Assembly: GCA_030544215.1 (NCBI GenBank)
Contig: JARZZO010000002.1
Location: 80,731,150 to 80,795,149, forward strand
Reading direction: 5' to 3'
Origin: Zantedeschia hybrid cultivar
Taxonomy: Eukaryota > Streptophyta > Magnoliopsida > Alismatales > Araceae
Length of the DNA stretch: 64,000 nt
The notes under the pieces were generated by a model. That model saw only the letters and a program-made list of their open reading frames with translations, ran no database searches and was not told the DNA's origin. Made by a program: the position numbers and the translations under genes. How positions within the stretch are numbered: position 1 is the first letter of the stretch; each line of letters starts with the position of its first letter. Below are positions 1 to 10,516 of this stretch, piece after piece.

Positions 1-885
1 TCGTAACTTTTCGACTTTCCGAATATATTTGAAAGCGTTTAACCCCTCTAATTATAGGAATCCTCTTGGCCTTCGCGACTTGGAGGTTCCGCGAGAGTTG
101 ATGCCGCTCGAATCTTTCGACGTTTACTTGGATTCTAGGAGATCTCTTGGCCTTCACGACATGGAGACTCCTTAAGAACACACAGACAAGTCGTTAAATT
201 CTTCCGGCATTTGCTCTATCTTGGGGTATCAGTACCTTATATTGGCATTTCCAATAGCTCCGCACGAAACGTTCTGGACTGGCCTAATGTTTGGTTCATA
301 GCAATTTGACTTTGTTCCATAACTTTATTAGTCTTTCGAGACTTTTATTACAGCTCTCTGGCGCTGATTTCATCTCTATCTTCTTGTAACTTGCTGTCTT
401 TGTCTTCATGGCCTTCATTGGAGTTCCTCATATGGCAGGGCATGGGGAGGACGATATCCCATTCCTGCTAATTGTCGAGTAACTCTTCGCCAAAGCGGGC
501 CGAAATCGAAACTATTAAGGGAGGCAATGCAGCTCGGGTTGCGGAGACTCCTATGCTCCAATATCAGAAGGATATTGTCCTTTCTGGTACCGCGGACGCC
601 CATATTGCCGTTCCTCGTCAGCATGCATATGTTCCTGAAGCTCCACTGGAGGGAGAATTCCCATTTCGTGGCGGCCATTGAACATCGCTTCGACTGATAT
701 TCCGGAGATGGAGCCGAATTTCTTCAAAAGGATTGAAGTTTTCCATTTGCTGAAGAACTCGAACTATCCCGCATGCTTATCTCAAACTCCGACATTGCTC
801 CAGTGTATTACAAATATTCTCCTGAAGATAAATGCCAAGTTTGAGTGGTACGACCCATTTATTATATGTCGCATGTATTCTCTCT
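1..885. other. Retroelement-derived sequence without intact gene
   Basis: I recognise no protein here. Short open frames on both strands have no family resemblance. The stretch continues without a break into the minisatellite block to its right, so it is probably the 3' internal part of the minus-strand gypsy element. That is inferred from position only. Confidence 0.35.
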
Positions 886-940
886 CTCTCTTCTTCTTCT
901 TCTTCTTCTTCTTCTTCTTCTTCTTCGTTTTTTTTTAAAA
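886..940. repeat. (TTC)n / poly-T tract
   Basis: A CT run passes into about twelve TTC units and then poly-T and AAT units. A matching poly-T tract at 3199-3227 precedes the second copy of the adjoining direct repeat. Confidence 0.9.
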
Positions 941-949
941 AAATAATAA

Positions 950-1180
950 TAATAACTAATACTAGCGCCTTTTCAGGTTTTCACCAGCATTAGCCCCCTC
1001 TTATTTGTGCCTGTGCGCCCTTCCGGATTTTCACACAGCGGGGTTACCCGATTTTGCCTAAGGTGCCCTTTCGGATTTTCACCTTAGCTGGGTGTAAGAC
1101 CTTTTTACCCTTAACCGATCCCTTTGAGGACGAGATCGATTAAGTCCGTCGGAGCACCTCATTTTTAAGCTCCATTTTTT
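950..1180. repeat. Direct repeat copy 1 flanking the minisatellites
   Basis: About 220 bp that recurs in the same orientation at about 3230-3455. Shared blocks include the phrases around 'ttttcaccg..gctagcccc', 'tgtgcgccctt..g.gttttcacacagc' and 'ggggcacctcatttttaagc'. The copies are clearly diverged. They bracket all three minisatellites, so the block is a repeat-within-repeat structure of the retroelement. Confidence 0.8.
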
Positions 1181-1204
1181 ATTTTATTTTTTTTTCTGGT
1201 AGGA

Positions 1205-1845
1205 AATTACAGCTTCCCTGAGAACCGCTGAGGAAATTATTGTAGGGAACGGAGGCTTCCCTGAGAATCGCTAAGAAATATCTGTAGGGAACTGAGTCTT
1301 CCCTGAGAACCGATAAGAAATTTATGTGGGGAACTGATGCCTCCCTGTGAGCCGCTAATGAATTATATATAGGGAACTGAGTCTTCCCTGAGAATCGATA
1401 AGGAATATTATGCAGGGAACTGAGGCCTCCCTGTAAACTACTAAGAAATATCTGTAGGGAACTGAGTCTTCCCTGAGAACCGATAAGGAATATTATGCAG
1501 GGAACTGAGGCCTCCCTGTAAACTGCTAAGAAATATCTGTAGGGAACTAAGTCTTCCCTGAGAACCGATAAGGAATATATGTACGGAACTGAGGCCTCCC
1601 TGTGAGCCGATAAGAAATTATATGTAGGGAATTGAGTCTTCCCTGAGAACCGATAATGAATTTTATGTAGGGAACTGAGTCTTCCCTGAGAACCGATAAG
1701 GAATATATGTAGGGAACTGAGGCCTCCCTGTGAGCCGATAAGAAATTATATGTAGGGAATTGAGTCTTCCCTGAGAACCGAAAAGAAATATATGTAGGGA
1801 ACTGAGGCCTCCCTGTGAGCCGATAAGAAATTATATGTAGTTTTC
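1205..1845. repeat. Minisatellite A, about 42-bp unit
   Basis: About fifteen imperfect copies of a unit of roughly 42 bp containing 'tagggaactgag' and 'ttccctgagaaccgataag'. Two sub-variants (gtcttccctgaga and gcctccctgtgag) alternate, which suggests expansion of a higher-order dimer. Tandem repeats in the internal non-coding regions are a known trait of Tat/Ogre-lineage gypsy elements. Confidence 0.9.
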
Positions 1846-1914
1846 GAGAAACGGGGGCCCTAGGTAGCCGTAAATTTTGGAATACAACGGCTCCCGGGGA
1901 TCGAGGATTTTGAG

Positions 1915-2260
1915 ATATTGGGTTTCCTGTAGGCGAATTCCGAGGTTTAATGCCTCCCGTAGGCGAAATATGAACTTCATGATTTAAAGCCTCCTGCAGG
2001 CAAATTTCGGAGTTTAACGCCTCCCGTAGGCAAAATATGAACTCCGGGACTTAAAGCCTCCCGTGGGCGAAATATGAACTCCGAGATTCAAAGCCTCCCG
2101 TAGGCAAAACATGAATTCCAGGATTTAAAGCCTCCTGTAGGGCGAATTCCGGAGTTTAGCGCCTCCCGTAGGCGAAATATGAATTCCGAGATTCAAAGCC
2201 TCCCGTAGGCGAAATATGAACTCCGAGATTCAAAGCCTCCCGTGGGCGAAATATGAATTT
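1915..2260. repeat. Minisatellite B, about 37-bp unit
   Basis: About nine copies of a unit with core 'gcctcccgtaggcgaaatat' followed by a variant of gaactccgagattcaaa. It differs in sequence from minisatellite A, which lies 70 bp to the left. Confidence 0.9.
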
Positions 2261-2289
2261 CAACCCATCACGGCACACTAGTGAGACTG

Positions 2290-2750
2290 GTGTATACCAG
2301 GGGCAATTTTAGGATACAATGCCTCCTCGGGGCAGATTCGACCCCTTACGGCACGCCGATGGGACTATAATGTATGGGCACGCCGATGGGACTATAATAT
2401 ATGGGCACGCCGATGGGACTATGATTTATGGGGAAAATTTTGGGATATAACGTTCCCAAGGATGCGAGTAAGTTTTTCATATTGCCTCCCAGGGGCGAGA
2501 TATAGAATTTTAAGATACAACGCCTCTTCGGGGCGACAATTGGAGATTTTAGGATACAACGCCTCCTCGGGGCTGAAAATGAGATTTCAGGATACAACGC
2601 GTTCTCGGGGCGGTAATTGGAATTTTAGGATACAACGCCTCATCGGGGCGGTTATAGGGATTTTGAGGATACAACGCCTTCTCGGGGCGGTAATTAGAAT
2701 TTTAGGATACAACGCCTCCTTGGGGCGGTAATTGAAGATTTTTTCAGGAT
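2290..2750. repeat. Minisatellite C, about 40-bp unit, with a 27-bp sub-array
   Basis: Copies of 'ggatacaacgcctcctcggg' followed by gcggtaattggaatttta run from about 2500 to 2750. A separate short array of three 27-bp units (gcacgccgatgggactataat) sits at 2350-2430. Open frames through it are an artefact of the period and are not annotated as genes. Confidence 0.88.
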
Positions 2751-3198
2751 ATTTCTGACAGAATTTTTCCTTTTGATGTGAATCTCCCCTAATCATATGA
2801 CATCCTTTAAGAATATGTCTATGTATTTACATTTGGTATGGCAGGAATAGGGATTACTCTCTCATGCTGCATCGAGCAGAAGAGCAAGTTTTTCCACTTC
2901 CTTACCGAGTCGGGAGAACATCGTCATCATCGGCTCGGTCGTAACCCTTGATGGGACATTATTGTACCACTAGTGTGGTACCAAGGGTTTATTCGTCATT
3001 GGCGACTCTGATATCCTCCCTGGGTAAGGATGTGGGAAAACTCGATCTCTGCCTTCAGCAGGCCGAGAGAGTCTTTCCCCGCCGGGGAATAAATACGTGG
3101 CTTTATGAGCCTATGCGCTCGCGCACGAGCATTATTGACTTTTCTTGGCGCAAATGGCTTTTGCGTGTTATCCCCTGACGGGTTGCCGGATGATGATG

Positions 3199-3229
<31 letters not shown>

Positions 3230-3231
<2 letters not shown>

Positions 3232-3455
3232 ATACTAACATCGGCGCCCTTACGAGTTTTCACCGAAGCTAGCCCCTTTTATTTTTGGCTGTGCGCCCTT
3301 GCGGGTTTTCACACAGCAGGGTTCACCCATTTTTACCTGAAGCGCCCTTTCGGGTTTTCACTTCAGCTGGGTTTTAGACTTTTTTGCCCTTAATTGGCCC
3401 CTCACAGGAGCGGGACCAATCAAGTCTGTCGGGGCACCTCATTTTTAAGCCCCAC
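3230..3455. repeat. Direct repeat copy 2 flanking the minisatellites
   Basis: Second copy of the repeat at 950-1180, again following a T-rich tract. It ends just before the 3' end of the gag-like reading frame. The stretch between minisatellite C and this copy (2751-3198) holds no recognisable gene. Confidence 0.8.
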
Positions 3456-3491
3456 TTTTTTTTTTTTGGCTCATGGGTCTGCGAATTACAC

Positions 3492-4481
3492 TCAATATGT
3501 AATCGTATATAGCTGTGGGGGATTCACCAGGTATTTCTCCATATTTATCTTTCCTTCTTGAATCAGCTTTTCTACTTCATCTTTGAACATAAAGCAACGT
3601 TCAATTGGATGGGTGATGAAGCGGTGGTATGGGCAGTAGTTGGGTGCATCTACCCGATGTATTTCTTCTTCCCTTTTTGGCTTGGACAGAATAATTGCTT
3701 TTCTATTCATACATAACTCGAAGAGTTCTTTGGTCTTTTCCATTGGAAAGGAGTATGGTTTCTTGAGCTTTTTTGCCAGGGATTCAGTATCTTTAAAACT
3801 TATCCTTATTTCTGCACCAACAACTTGTTTTCCCCGGGAGCTTTGCCTAGCTGCAAAGGTGGCCTCGGGAGTATTGTCGTGACTTTCACAACCTTTCCAT
3901 TTGAGCACCATTCCATCTCGGTACTGGGCTTCTGGTGCTTCATTTAAGTCTATGATAAGTTTGCCCTTATTCTTTAGAGGACGGCTGCATTTCGGTCCCG
4001 GCTCCTCAAAGGAGAAGGGCCTATTGATTCTGTCCATTGACATGACTTCTGTCCATTGTCTTGCAAGACCTTCCATTACTTGAGTGAGTTCATACTGCTG
4101 ATGAGAGATTTGTCCCAGACTCACTTGAATCCCCTCCAGTGCTGCCATGATGGACCCCTCGAGAGTGGAAATTATTGGAGTATATGATGGAGTTATCTTC
4201 TGCTCTAACGAGATTTGCTGGTGAGAGAGTTGTATCAGACTCATCTGAATCTTCTCTAGTGTTGTCATGATAGACGCTTCTGGAGTGGAAGTCGCTGGAG
4301 CATATGATGGTATTGCCTCCTGCTCCGGCGAAACTCGCTGATGGGAGAGCTGTGAGATATTCATCTGAATCTCCTCCAGTGCCGCCACGATAGACCTTTC
4401 TGGAGTGGAAGTCGCTGGAGCGTATGATGGTATTGCCTCCTGCTCTGGAGGGGCATCTATATTCTTATTTGTAGGCTCTTC
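3492..4481 (-). pseudogene. Gag 3' segment, in frame downstream of the gag stop codon
   Basis: This frame is open from just after the TAA that ends the 517-residue gag frame and lies in the same frame, so the two are parts of one ancestral protein. It begins with tandem 40-residue repeats (4090-4460, key words AALEEIQ..LSHQ and PSYAPATSTPE). It ends in a module with PNYCPYHRFITHP..RCFMFKDEV and KYLVNPPQ. That C-x2-YHR-x3-H-x4-C pattern is typical of the C-terminus of gag in Tat/Ogre-lineage Ty3-gypsy elements and is probably a zinc-knuckle-like site. No protease or reverse transcriptase follows within the window. Its start at 4388 is not a real initiation site. Confidence 0.7.
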
Positions 4482-6035
4482 TTATGAGGAGTTTTCATCC
4501 ATATGGACGACATTTGCTATAAATGTTTGTCTGGGCATTCGATGTGGCTGAGGCGGGTCTGCCAGATATTTCCCCATCTCCACGGCCCCTTCTCGAATAA
4601 GCATTTCAATTTCCCCTTTGCAGATATAACAATCTTCTATTACATGTCCCAACATACGATAGTATATGCAATAGTTGGGTTCATCTATTTTACCAACTTC
4701 TGCTGGTCTTTTTGGTTCGGGTAGCATCAAGAGATTGGCCCGCATGCAGACATTAAACAACTCTCTTGTATCCTCCCTTATGAAAGAGTAAGCCATTTTC
4801 CTTCTCTCATTAAGGGTGGCATATGATCCCCTTCTATTAGATGTTGAGGCATTTACATTGTTCTTGCCCCCTGTGTTTTCTGCATCCGAGGTGAAGTCTA
4901 TGGCATTGACCTCTTCTGTATCCATATTTTGTTTATTTGGGACTTTCCCCCCAATGGAGGCAATGGTTGGATGGTCTGCATAGAATATTTCGACCTCCGT
5001 CACGATGTTATTTAGTTGATCAAAGTTCTTGACATTTGCGCCAATCAGCTTTTCACTTATTTCAGGCTTTAAGCCCCTCTTGCACAATCGTACCGCATCC
5101 TCGTGGGTCGGCGGATTGTCGCATTTCATGCAGAGGTTCCGCCATTTTTTGATATAGTCGGTGGCGGATTCATTCCTGCCTTGCTTTAGTGTCACCAATT
5201 CAGTGATGGTGACCTTTCGTTCCGACACCTTGAAACGGTCGAGGAACTTTTTCTGCATTTCCTCCCAACTGTTGATAGAGTTAGGCTTCAACTTTGCATA
5301 CCATTGGAATGCAATGCCCGTGAGAGAGGTAGAAAAGAACCTCAGAAGATAGGCCTCATCAGTAGCCAGCTCTCCCAAGTCACTCATATAGTGGGCAATA
5401 TGCTCCTGGGCCGAACCTTCCCCGTCATACCTGATGAATTTGGGACACTTATTGTGATCCGGCGGGAGCTTCTTGAACATATGACGTACCGGAAATGGCA
5501 CTTTGTATAAGTCGAATGTGCCTATTCCGTCGTCTTGTTCTGTTATTTTGGCTTCAACAATTTGCTCAATAAGATGCTTCTGCAATGCCGTAGCATCATC
5601 TGCAGAAGCATGGGATTGTTGAGCATTATGATTGGGCTCCACAACCTGATCTTCTTGTATCTCATCAGGGTTGAAGTTGACATCTGCAGCTTGCGGTCTT
5701 ATCACCGCTGGCATAGGCACTGCCTTTGGAGGTGGTACATTTACTAGGGGAACTTGAGCTACCCTTTGCTGCTCCTCCATCTTTTGTATTAGGCCATAGA
5801 GTAAAGCCTTGAGTTGTTGATTTTCTTGCCTCATCTCCTCTATAGTCTGAGGTTGTATTTGATCTTGAGGTTGTTCTGGAGCGGCTTCAATATCTGAAGC
5901 ATTTGCCCCGTCTTCATCAGCTCCTCCAGCAGCATTGCTACTGCCAATTTGGGGTGGCTCTGCCCCCTGACTTCCTCGATTCAGCAAGCGCATAGCCTGC
6001 TCCATTTGACGGGTTATGGGCCCGACCCGTTGCAT
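4482..6035 (-). CDS. Ty3-gypsy (Tat/Ogre-like) gag, central segment
   Basis: 517 residues. After a Q/E-rich N-terminus with a short coiled-coil-like stretch (EEMRQENQQLKALLYGLIQK), residues of about 190-370 form a Retrotrans_gag domain. Key words are FIRYDGEGSAQEHIAHY, FFSTSLTGIAFQWYAKL, SINSWEEMQKKFLDRF and LVTLKQGRNESATDYIKKWR. The C-terminus carries its own PNYCIYYRMLGHVIEDCYIC module. That module is homologous to the one in the downstream in-frame segment, so the module is duplicated. Gag forms the virus-like particle of the element. The frame is also open upstream apart from stop codons near 6318 and about 6090, so this is a decayed polyprotein rather than a complete gene. No pol is visible. 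Confidence 0.85.
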   Translation of the reverse strand: MQRVGPITRQMEQAMRLLNRGSQGAEPPQIGSSNAAGGADEDGANASDIEAAPEQPQDQIQPQTIEEMRQENQQLKALLYGLIQKMEEQQRVAQVPLVNVPPPKAVPMPAVIRPQAADVNFNPDEIQEDQVVEPNHNAQQSHASADDATALQKHLIEQIVEAKITEQDDGIGTFDLYKVPFPVRHMFKKLPPDHNKCPKFIRYDGEGSAQEHIAHYMSDLGELATDEAYLLRFFSTSLTGIAFQWYAKLKPNSINSWEEMQKKFLDRFKVSERKVTITELVTLKQGRNESATDYIKKWRNLCMKCDNPPTHEDAVRLCKRGLKPEISEKLIGANVKNFDQLNNIVTEVEIFYADHPTIASIGGKVPNKQNMDTEEVNAIDFTSDAENTGGKNNVNASTSNRRGSYATLNERRKMAYSFIREDTRELFNVCMRANLLMLPEPKRPAEVGKIDEPNYCIYYRMLGHVIEDCYICKGEIEMLIREGAVEMGKYLADPPQPHRMPRQTFIANVVHMDENSS

Positions 6036-6317
6036 CAGATTGATGATATCATTTGGGTCTTCCGGCTGGGAAGGCTACCGGTTGGTGATATTGGAGGTGT
6101 AGCATGTGTAGACCCGTATACTATCCTCCATCCTTCTGGCAGTTTCCTTATTTTTGTGAGTCGATCGGACCAATGCGCCCAACCGCTCGAGGACAGATGT
6201 CTGTTGCCAGACTTGTTCCTGCGCCTTATAGGCACTCTTTATCTTTTGACCTTGTAAAGAACGAGGCCAGGTAGTTGAGCTGGTTATCTGCCCCTCAGGC
6301 TCTACGAGCTGTTGAGG

Positions 6318-7028
6318 CTATTGTTCTGCTAGGGTATCCCTAGCCTGGCGAATTTTGCGGGCTTCCTTTTTGGTTATCCACATTTCCTTTATGCGGAGGC
6401 TCCTATCCTCCGATGGATTGACCCCAGCCCGAGGCATAAATTTGCCCCCATTCCGAGGCATGGAGTTGCCCCCTGCTCGGGGGGTGGCATTGCCCCCTGC
6501 TCGAGACATGACATGCTCTGGTATAATTATTGGCTCCCGACAAGCAGTGCCCTTTGGAGTCCTTTTCTTCTTTTCGAACGTTGTCCTATCTTGGCAAACC
6601 TTCAATAGAACCCCGAACCGATTCTGGACAGGAACTGTCGGGATATGATGGATCTTAGGAATGATGGGTTGCCCGCCATCCAGACGAATATGCAGGTTCC
6701 CCACTAATATAGTTTTTTCCGTCCTGGACGGGCTTGCGGTTAGAACCTTCTGCTTTTGCCTCCCGTTGGACGAGGAGGCTAGAGAGATGCTGATGGTATT
6801 CACGGCAAGCACTCGCCCATATCGGCCACCGTTGTTGCATGTTCTGGCGTGAGAAGCGCACCTCTTCTTCTTCTTTTCCGGAGCAAACTCCGGTACCGGA
6901 ACGACCCCCAGAAAGTATGGAGATCCCATCACTGCGGGGAAGTCCCCAAAGCATGTTGGTGTGGTCAGATATCCACACCGTGCGTGGGTCGCCACCACAA
7001 GTGGGCCATACGTGACCCTTGCCGCCAT
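6318..7028 (-). pseudogene. Gag 5' segment of the same element
   Basis: About 236 codons from an ATG, in the same frame as the gag segments at 4482-6035 and 3492-4481 but separated from them by stop codons. The product is basic and low-complexity, with a PRAGGN/PRNGGK repeat near its end, and has no catalytic motif. It lies between the LTR and the gag domain, where a gag N-terminus would be expected. The region 6036-6317 continues the frame (QQLVEPEGQITSS...) with one further stop. Confidence 0.5.
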
Positions 7029-8986
7029 CGTCGTCTTTTAAGCAGAAACTCGGTCACCTGCATAAGACATGACAAAGTTAGTAGTAGAGTTGTGGTGAGG
7101 GCATCACCGGACGGAGAGATGAAGGGAAAGAGAGGTCCCACCGGGCGTGCCATCTGTTTGTTCGGGACCTGACCTAGCATGTCTCTCCTATTCGGATTAT
7201 TTTAAAAATTCATATCATTTTTGTTTATATCTGGAGAAATATAGGTCAGTTTTATGTATTTTATTTATTGGACTATGAGAGCTTGGGATTAGCCCTCAAG
7301 GAGTCCGGGACTTCGGATCAGGCGAAGATCCGAGTATATGACCTATCTCCACTGACCTCAGTCAGTGTTAATTACATCAAGCAACCGCTCGACAACCCTT
7401 GATTAACCGTCCGTTGATGTCCTTTATAACATGCAACACTACTACTACGAGCAGCACATGCATATGAAGGTATATTTTAGGTTAAGCTCTTGGCCTTACC
7501 CAAGTTTAGGATGTGTTTATATGGTTTTGGATTGACTCCAAATTATTTGGATTAATTTCAAGTATATTAGACCCATAAGGGTATTTTTGTAATTATACCA
7601 AGTTGGAGGGTGTAGGGAGATTATGGTTATTTTAGTGTATGAAATGAGTTTTAATGATTTAGGAAGGTTTTAAAACCTTAGGAGGTATTTTAGAGTTATT
7701 TCAAGTGTGTTTGAATTGTAAGGGTATTTTGGTAATTTTACCTGAATTAGATTTATTAGACTTGGAGTCTATTTTTATATTTTTCTGAGATTTTTTTTTT
7801 TATCATATTGAGGGTATTTTGGTAATTTTACCAATCTTATTAAGGTTTGGAGGGTATTTTGGGCATATGAGAGATTTTGATATTTTTTAAGAATTTTCTG
7901 TGATTTTTACAGATTTTTATCATGGGTGAGGGTATTTTTGTAATTTTATTAAGTTCTAGGGGCATTTTGGTCATTTCGGGAATTTTATATGTTTTCAGAT
8001 TTGATTCTCTGTTTTTTTACTGGTTTTTTTTTTTTACTGAATTTTACTGGTTTTTTATTAATTTTGCTGGTTTTATTTAATTAATTAGATATATGAAGGA
8101 TATTTAAGTCATATTTTTGGGTTTATGTAATTTACGGATTTAGTTTTCTGATTTTTACTGAGTATTACTGATTTTTACAGAATTTTTCTGATTTTTATAT
8201 TCATTTTAATAATTTTCGCAGATTTTATTAATTAATTAAGTATGGAAGTATTTAAGTCATTTTTAACTTAAGTATTTTATTTTATGAGTCTAAGTTTTAT
8301 TATTGAGTTTTAATTATTAGTCTATATTTAATTATGTATGGGATGAGGCCAAGGATATTTTAGAATATTTAATTATATACTTATACATTTAATTAGTTAT
8401 TAAACTAATTGATAATTTAATTATGTATATAAAAATATGATAACATGATGTTACTTAAATAACAGATTTATGAACACACATGCACACACATATGCTTAAA
8501 GAACAAATAGTGGCATTCATTCATTATTTCGACATAATCCCGTTTTATAAAACGACGATTTTACAATATAAATTCGGCAGAGCTTCCCCTTAGGAATAAA
8601 CCTTAGGAAGAGAGCCCTTCGAGAAAATATCTCTTCCAAACGCAGCAAACCCGGGCAAGAGCACCGGATTTGGTCTTCAAATGGGCAGAGTTTTCTCTAA
8701 GAATTTTTGGGCCAAATGGGCATGGGGCTTCTTCTTACCCCTTGGGGGGTATTTATAGGCTTCAAAGCCATAACCGGTGGGGATACCCACCGGAATGCTT
8801 GAGGTGGGGGGTACCCACCGGTTGGCTTGAGGTGGGGGGTACCTACCGGTTGGCTTCTTCCTCCTCTCCCTCTCTTTTTAATTTTTTAATTACGCGAGTG
8901 AGAGAGAGGTGGGAGAGAGCATTAAAAAAGAGAGAGAGAGAGAGGGAGGGAATCCGGTGGGCACCCCCCCCCCCCCACCGGTTCCG

Positions 8987-9148
8987 CATTAAAGAGCCCA
9001 AAAAAGGAAAAAGTGGAGGAAATGGGGGAGGAGAATCCTCCCCCCACCGGTGGGGGGGGGGGGGGGGTGCCACCGGTTTGGGAACCGGTGGGGGGAGGAT
9101 TCTCCTCCCCCATTTCCTCCACTTTTTCCTTTTTTGGGCTCTTTAATG
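8987..9148. repeat. Perfect 65-bp inverted repeat
   Basis: The arm 8987-9051 (cattaaagagccc... to ccaccggt) is the exact reverse complement of 9084-9148. The loop is 32 bp and G-rich. G and C homopolymers of 10 or more lie next to it (8963-8976, 9052-9067). A transcript through the LTR could fold into a long perfect hairpin. Confidence 0.92.
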
Positions 9149-9200
9149 CCTTGGTTTCAGGTTTTGGGGGGGGTTTGGCCAATGTGAAAAGGGTTTAGAC

Positions 9201-10516
9201 CAAGGTTCAGAAACCCGGGATCGGGGCTCGGATCGGCCGGTCCAAAACCGATCGGATCGGCCGATTCCGATCCGAGTCAGTCCGATCCCGGCCGATCCTG
9301 GCTGAGTCAGGCTCGGCTGGTTCGGATAGCAGAAAAAAATAGAAAAAAATATGAAAAAATGTGGAAAAAATATAAAACACAAGTCTAATGCATAATTGTG
9401 TTGAAATACATTGATTTGCAGCTCTAGTGAACTCCTGAGGCAGCTCCTCGCATACATTAGTGCTCATGCCGGCGCTAGTGCTCCCTTGTGCAGAAGGTGT
9501 GGAGCCACTTCCTTGTCCTCCGTATCTTCCAGTGTGCCGAAATAAGTCCTCATCTGCAAAGGACCGCCGGCTTGCTTCCATTGCACGTCGCAATTCAGCT
9601 TTAAATGTAAAAGAAAAAAAATTAATCTACTATAACTATTTGTCTGAAAACGTTAAGTGAAGAACATGAAAATAAGTTAAATAAGAAACTTACTTGTATC
9701 CCAATCATCAACATTTATAGGTTGATTACTTCCACCAAGCCGGACTCCAGCATCAGACCTTCGCGCTGGTTCAGTCAATTCCTCTCGAATTTCCTGTCTT
9801 CTTCTGGCAGTACTTGCTTTGCTTGATTCCTTCTCCTTCATGTAAGTTCGAAATTGGATCCTAACCTCTGAAGGAACTCGAGCACATGCTGCAACTTCAC
9901 CTTTTATTCCAGCAAGATGTTGTTTGAATCGGTAGACCCCGCCAGAGACAACCCGGTTGCAATATTTGCATTGTACCTTTCTTTGGCTCATGTCCACCGG
10001 TGTGCAATGACCCCAAGCAGGATCAGCACTAGGAGGATTCCCAGATGACCGCTCAGCAGCACCTTGAGATGCCATTCCTTCACAGCACAAGAAGATGAGA
10101 GATCGCGGAGCTTGTAGTAGACTAGAAGTGACCTCGTGGGAGAGATGGAGAGAGAATTCTATGAGGGAGAGAGAGCAAGAATGTTAGGAGGCTCAAAGGG
10201 CATTTGTGGAGCCTTAGGAGGGCCTTGGGGGGGTTTAAATAGACCCCCAAGGCCCAAACTAGCCGTTGCTGGCCGTTTGGGAACGGCCAGCAACGGCTAG
10301 TTTGACCCCCAACGGCTAGTCAAACTAGCCGTTGGGGGCCGGGTCGGGCCGATCCGAGCCGACTCGGCCCGATCCGGTCCAGGATCGCCCGATCCGGCTC
10401 GGACCGGCCGATCCGAGTCCAGGACTCGGCAAGGAACCCCGGAATCGGCACGGTCGGCCAAAAACCTGTCCGACTCGGCCGATCCGTGCCGATCCGAGCC
10501 GAGTTTTTAAACCCTG
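9201..10516 (-). mobile_element. hAT element (deletion derivative) with 8-bp target duplication
   Basis: The 8-bp sequence gtttagac occurs at 9193-9200 and again at 10517-10524, flanking the element exactly. The ends form imperfect terminal inverted repeats: caaggttcagaaac on the left, and cagggtttaaaaac when the right end is read inward. Both subterminal zones (9215-9310, 10335-10500) are packed with gatcgg/ccgatc palindromic phrases. An 8-bp duplication with short inverted repeats is the hAT superfamily signature. The 1,316-bp element carries only a BED-finger gene on the minus strand and lacks the catalytic and hATC domains. Confidence 0.92.
9207..10075 (-). CDS. BED-type zinc-finger protein of the hAT derivative (2 exons)
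   Basis: Exon 1 runs 10075-9694 and exon 2 runs 9598-9207, with a donor gtaagt at 9693 and an acceptor ...aaag at 9599. The phases match, giving about 257 residues. A BED zinc finger lies at roughly residues 30-70 (QCKYCNRVVSGGVYRFKQHL, followed by a C-terminal Cys). BED fingers bind DNA in hAT transposases. Exon 2 continues as ELRRAMEASRRSFADED, a stretch usual just after the BED domain. The frame then runs through subterminal repeats and stops inside the terminal inverted repeat. There is no DDE core or hATC dimerisation domain, so the product could at most bind ends and perhaps compete with full transposase. Expression is unknown. Confidence 0.6.

Noticed and set aside
1205..2750. Regular repeats resembling a CRISPR array
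   Set aside because: Units are contiguous and without unique spacers, in a plant retroelement; these are minisatellites.
6655..7172. Several 60-107-codon plus-strand frames opposite gag
   Set aside because: Antisense shadows of the gag reading frame.
8670..9198. Pro/Gly-rich open frames on both strands
   Set aside because: They are produced by the perfect inverted repeat and the G/C homopolymers; the mirrored peptides prove the artefact.
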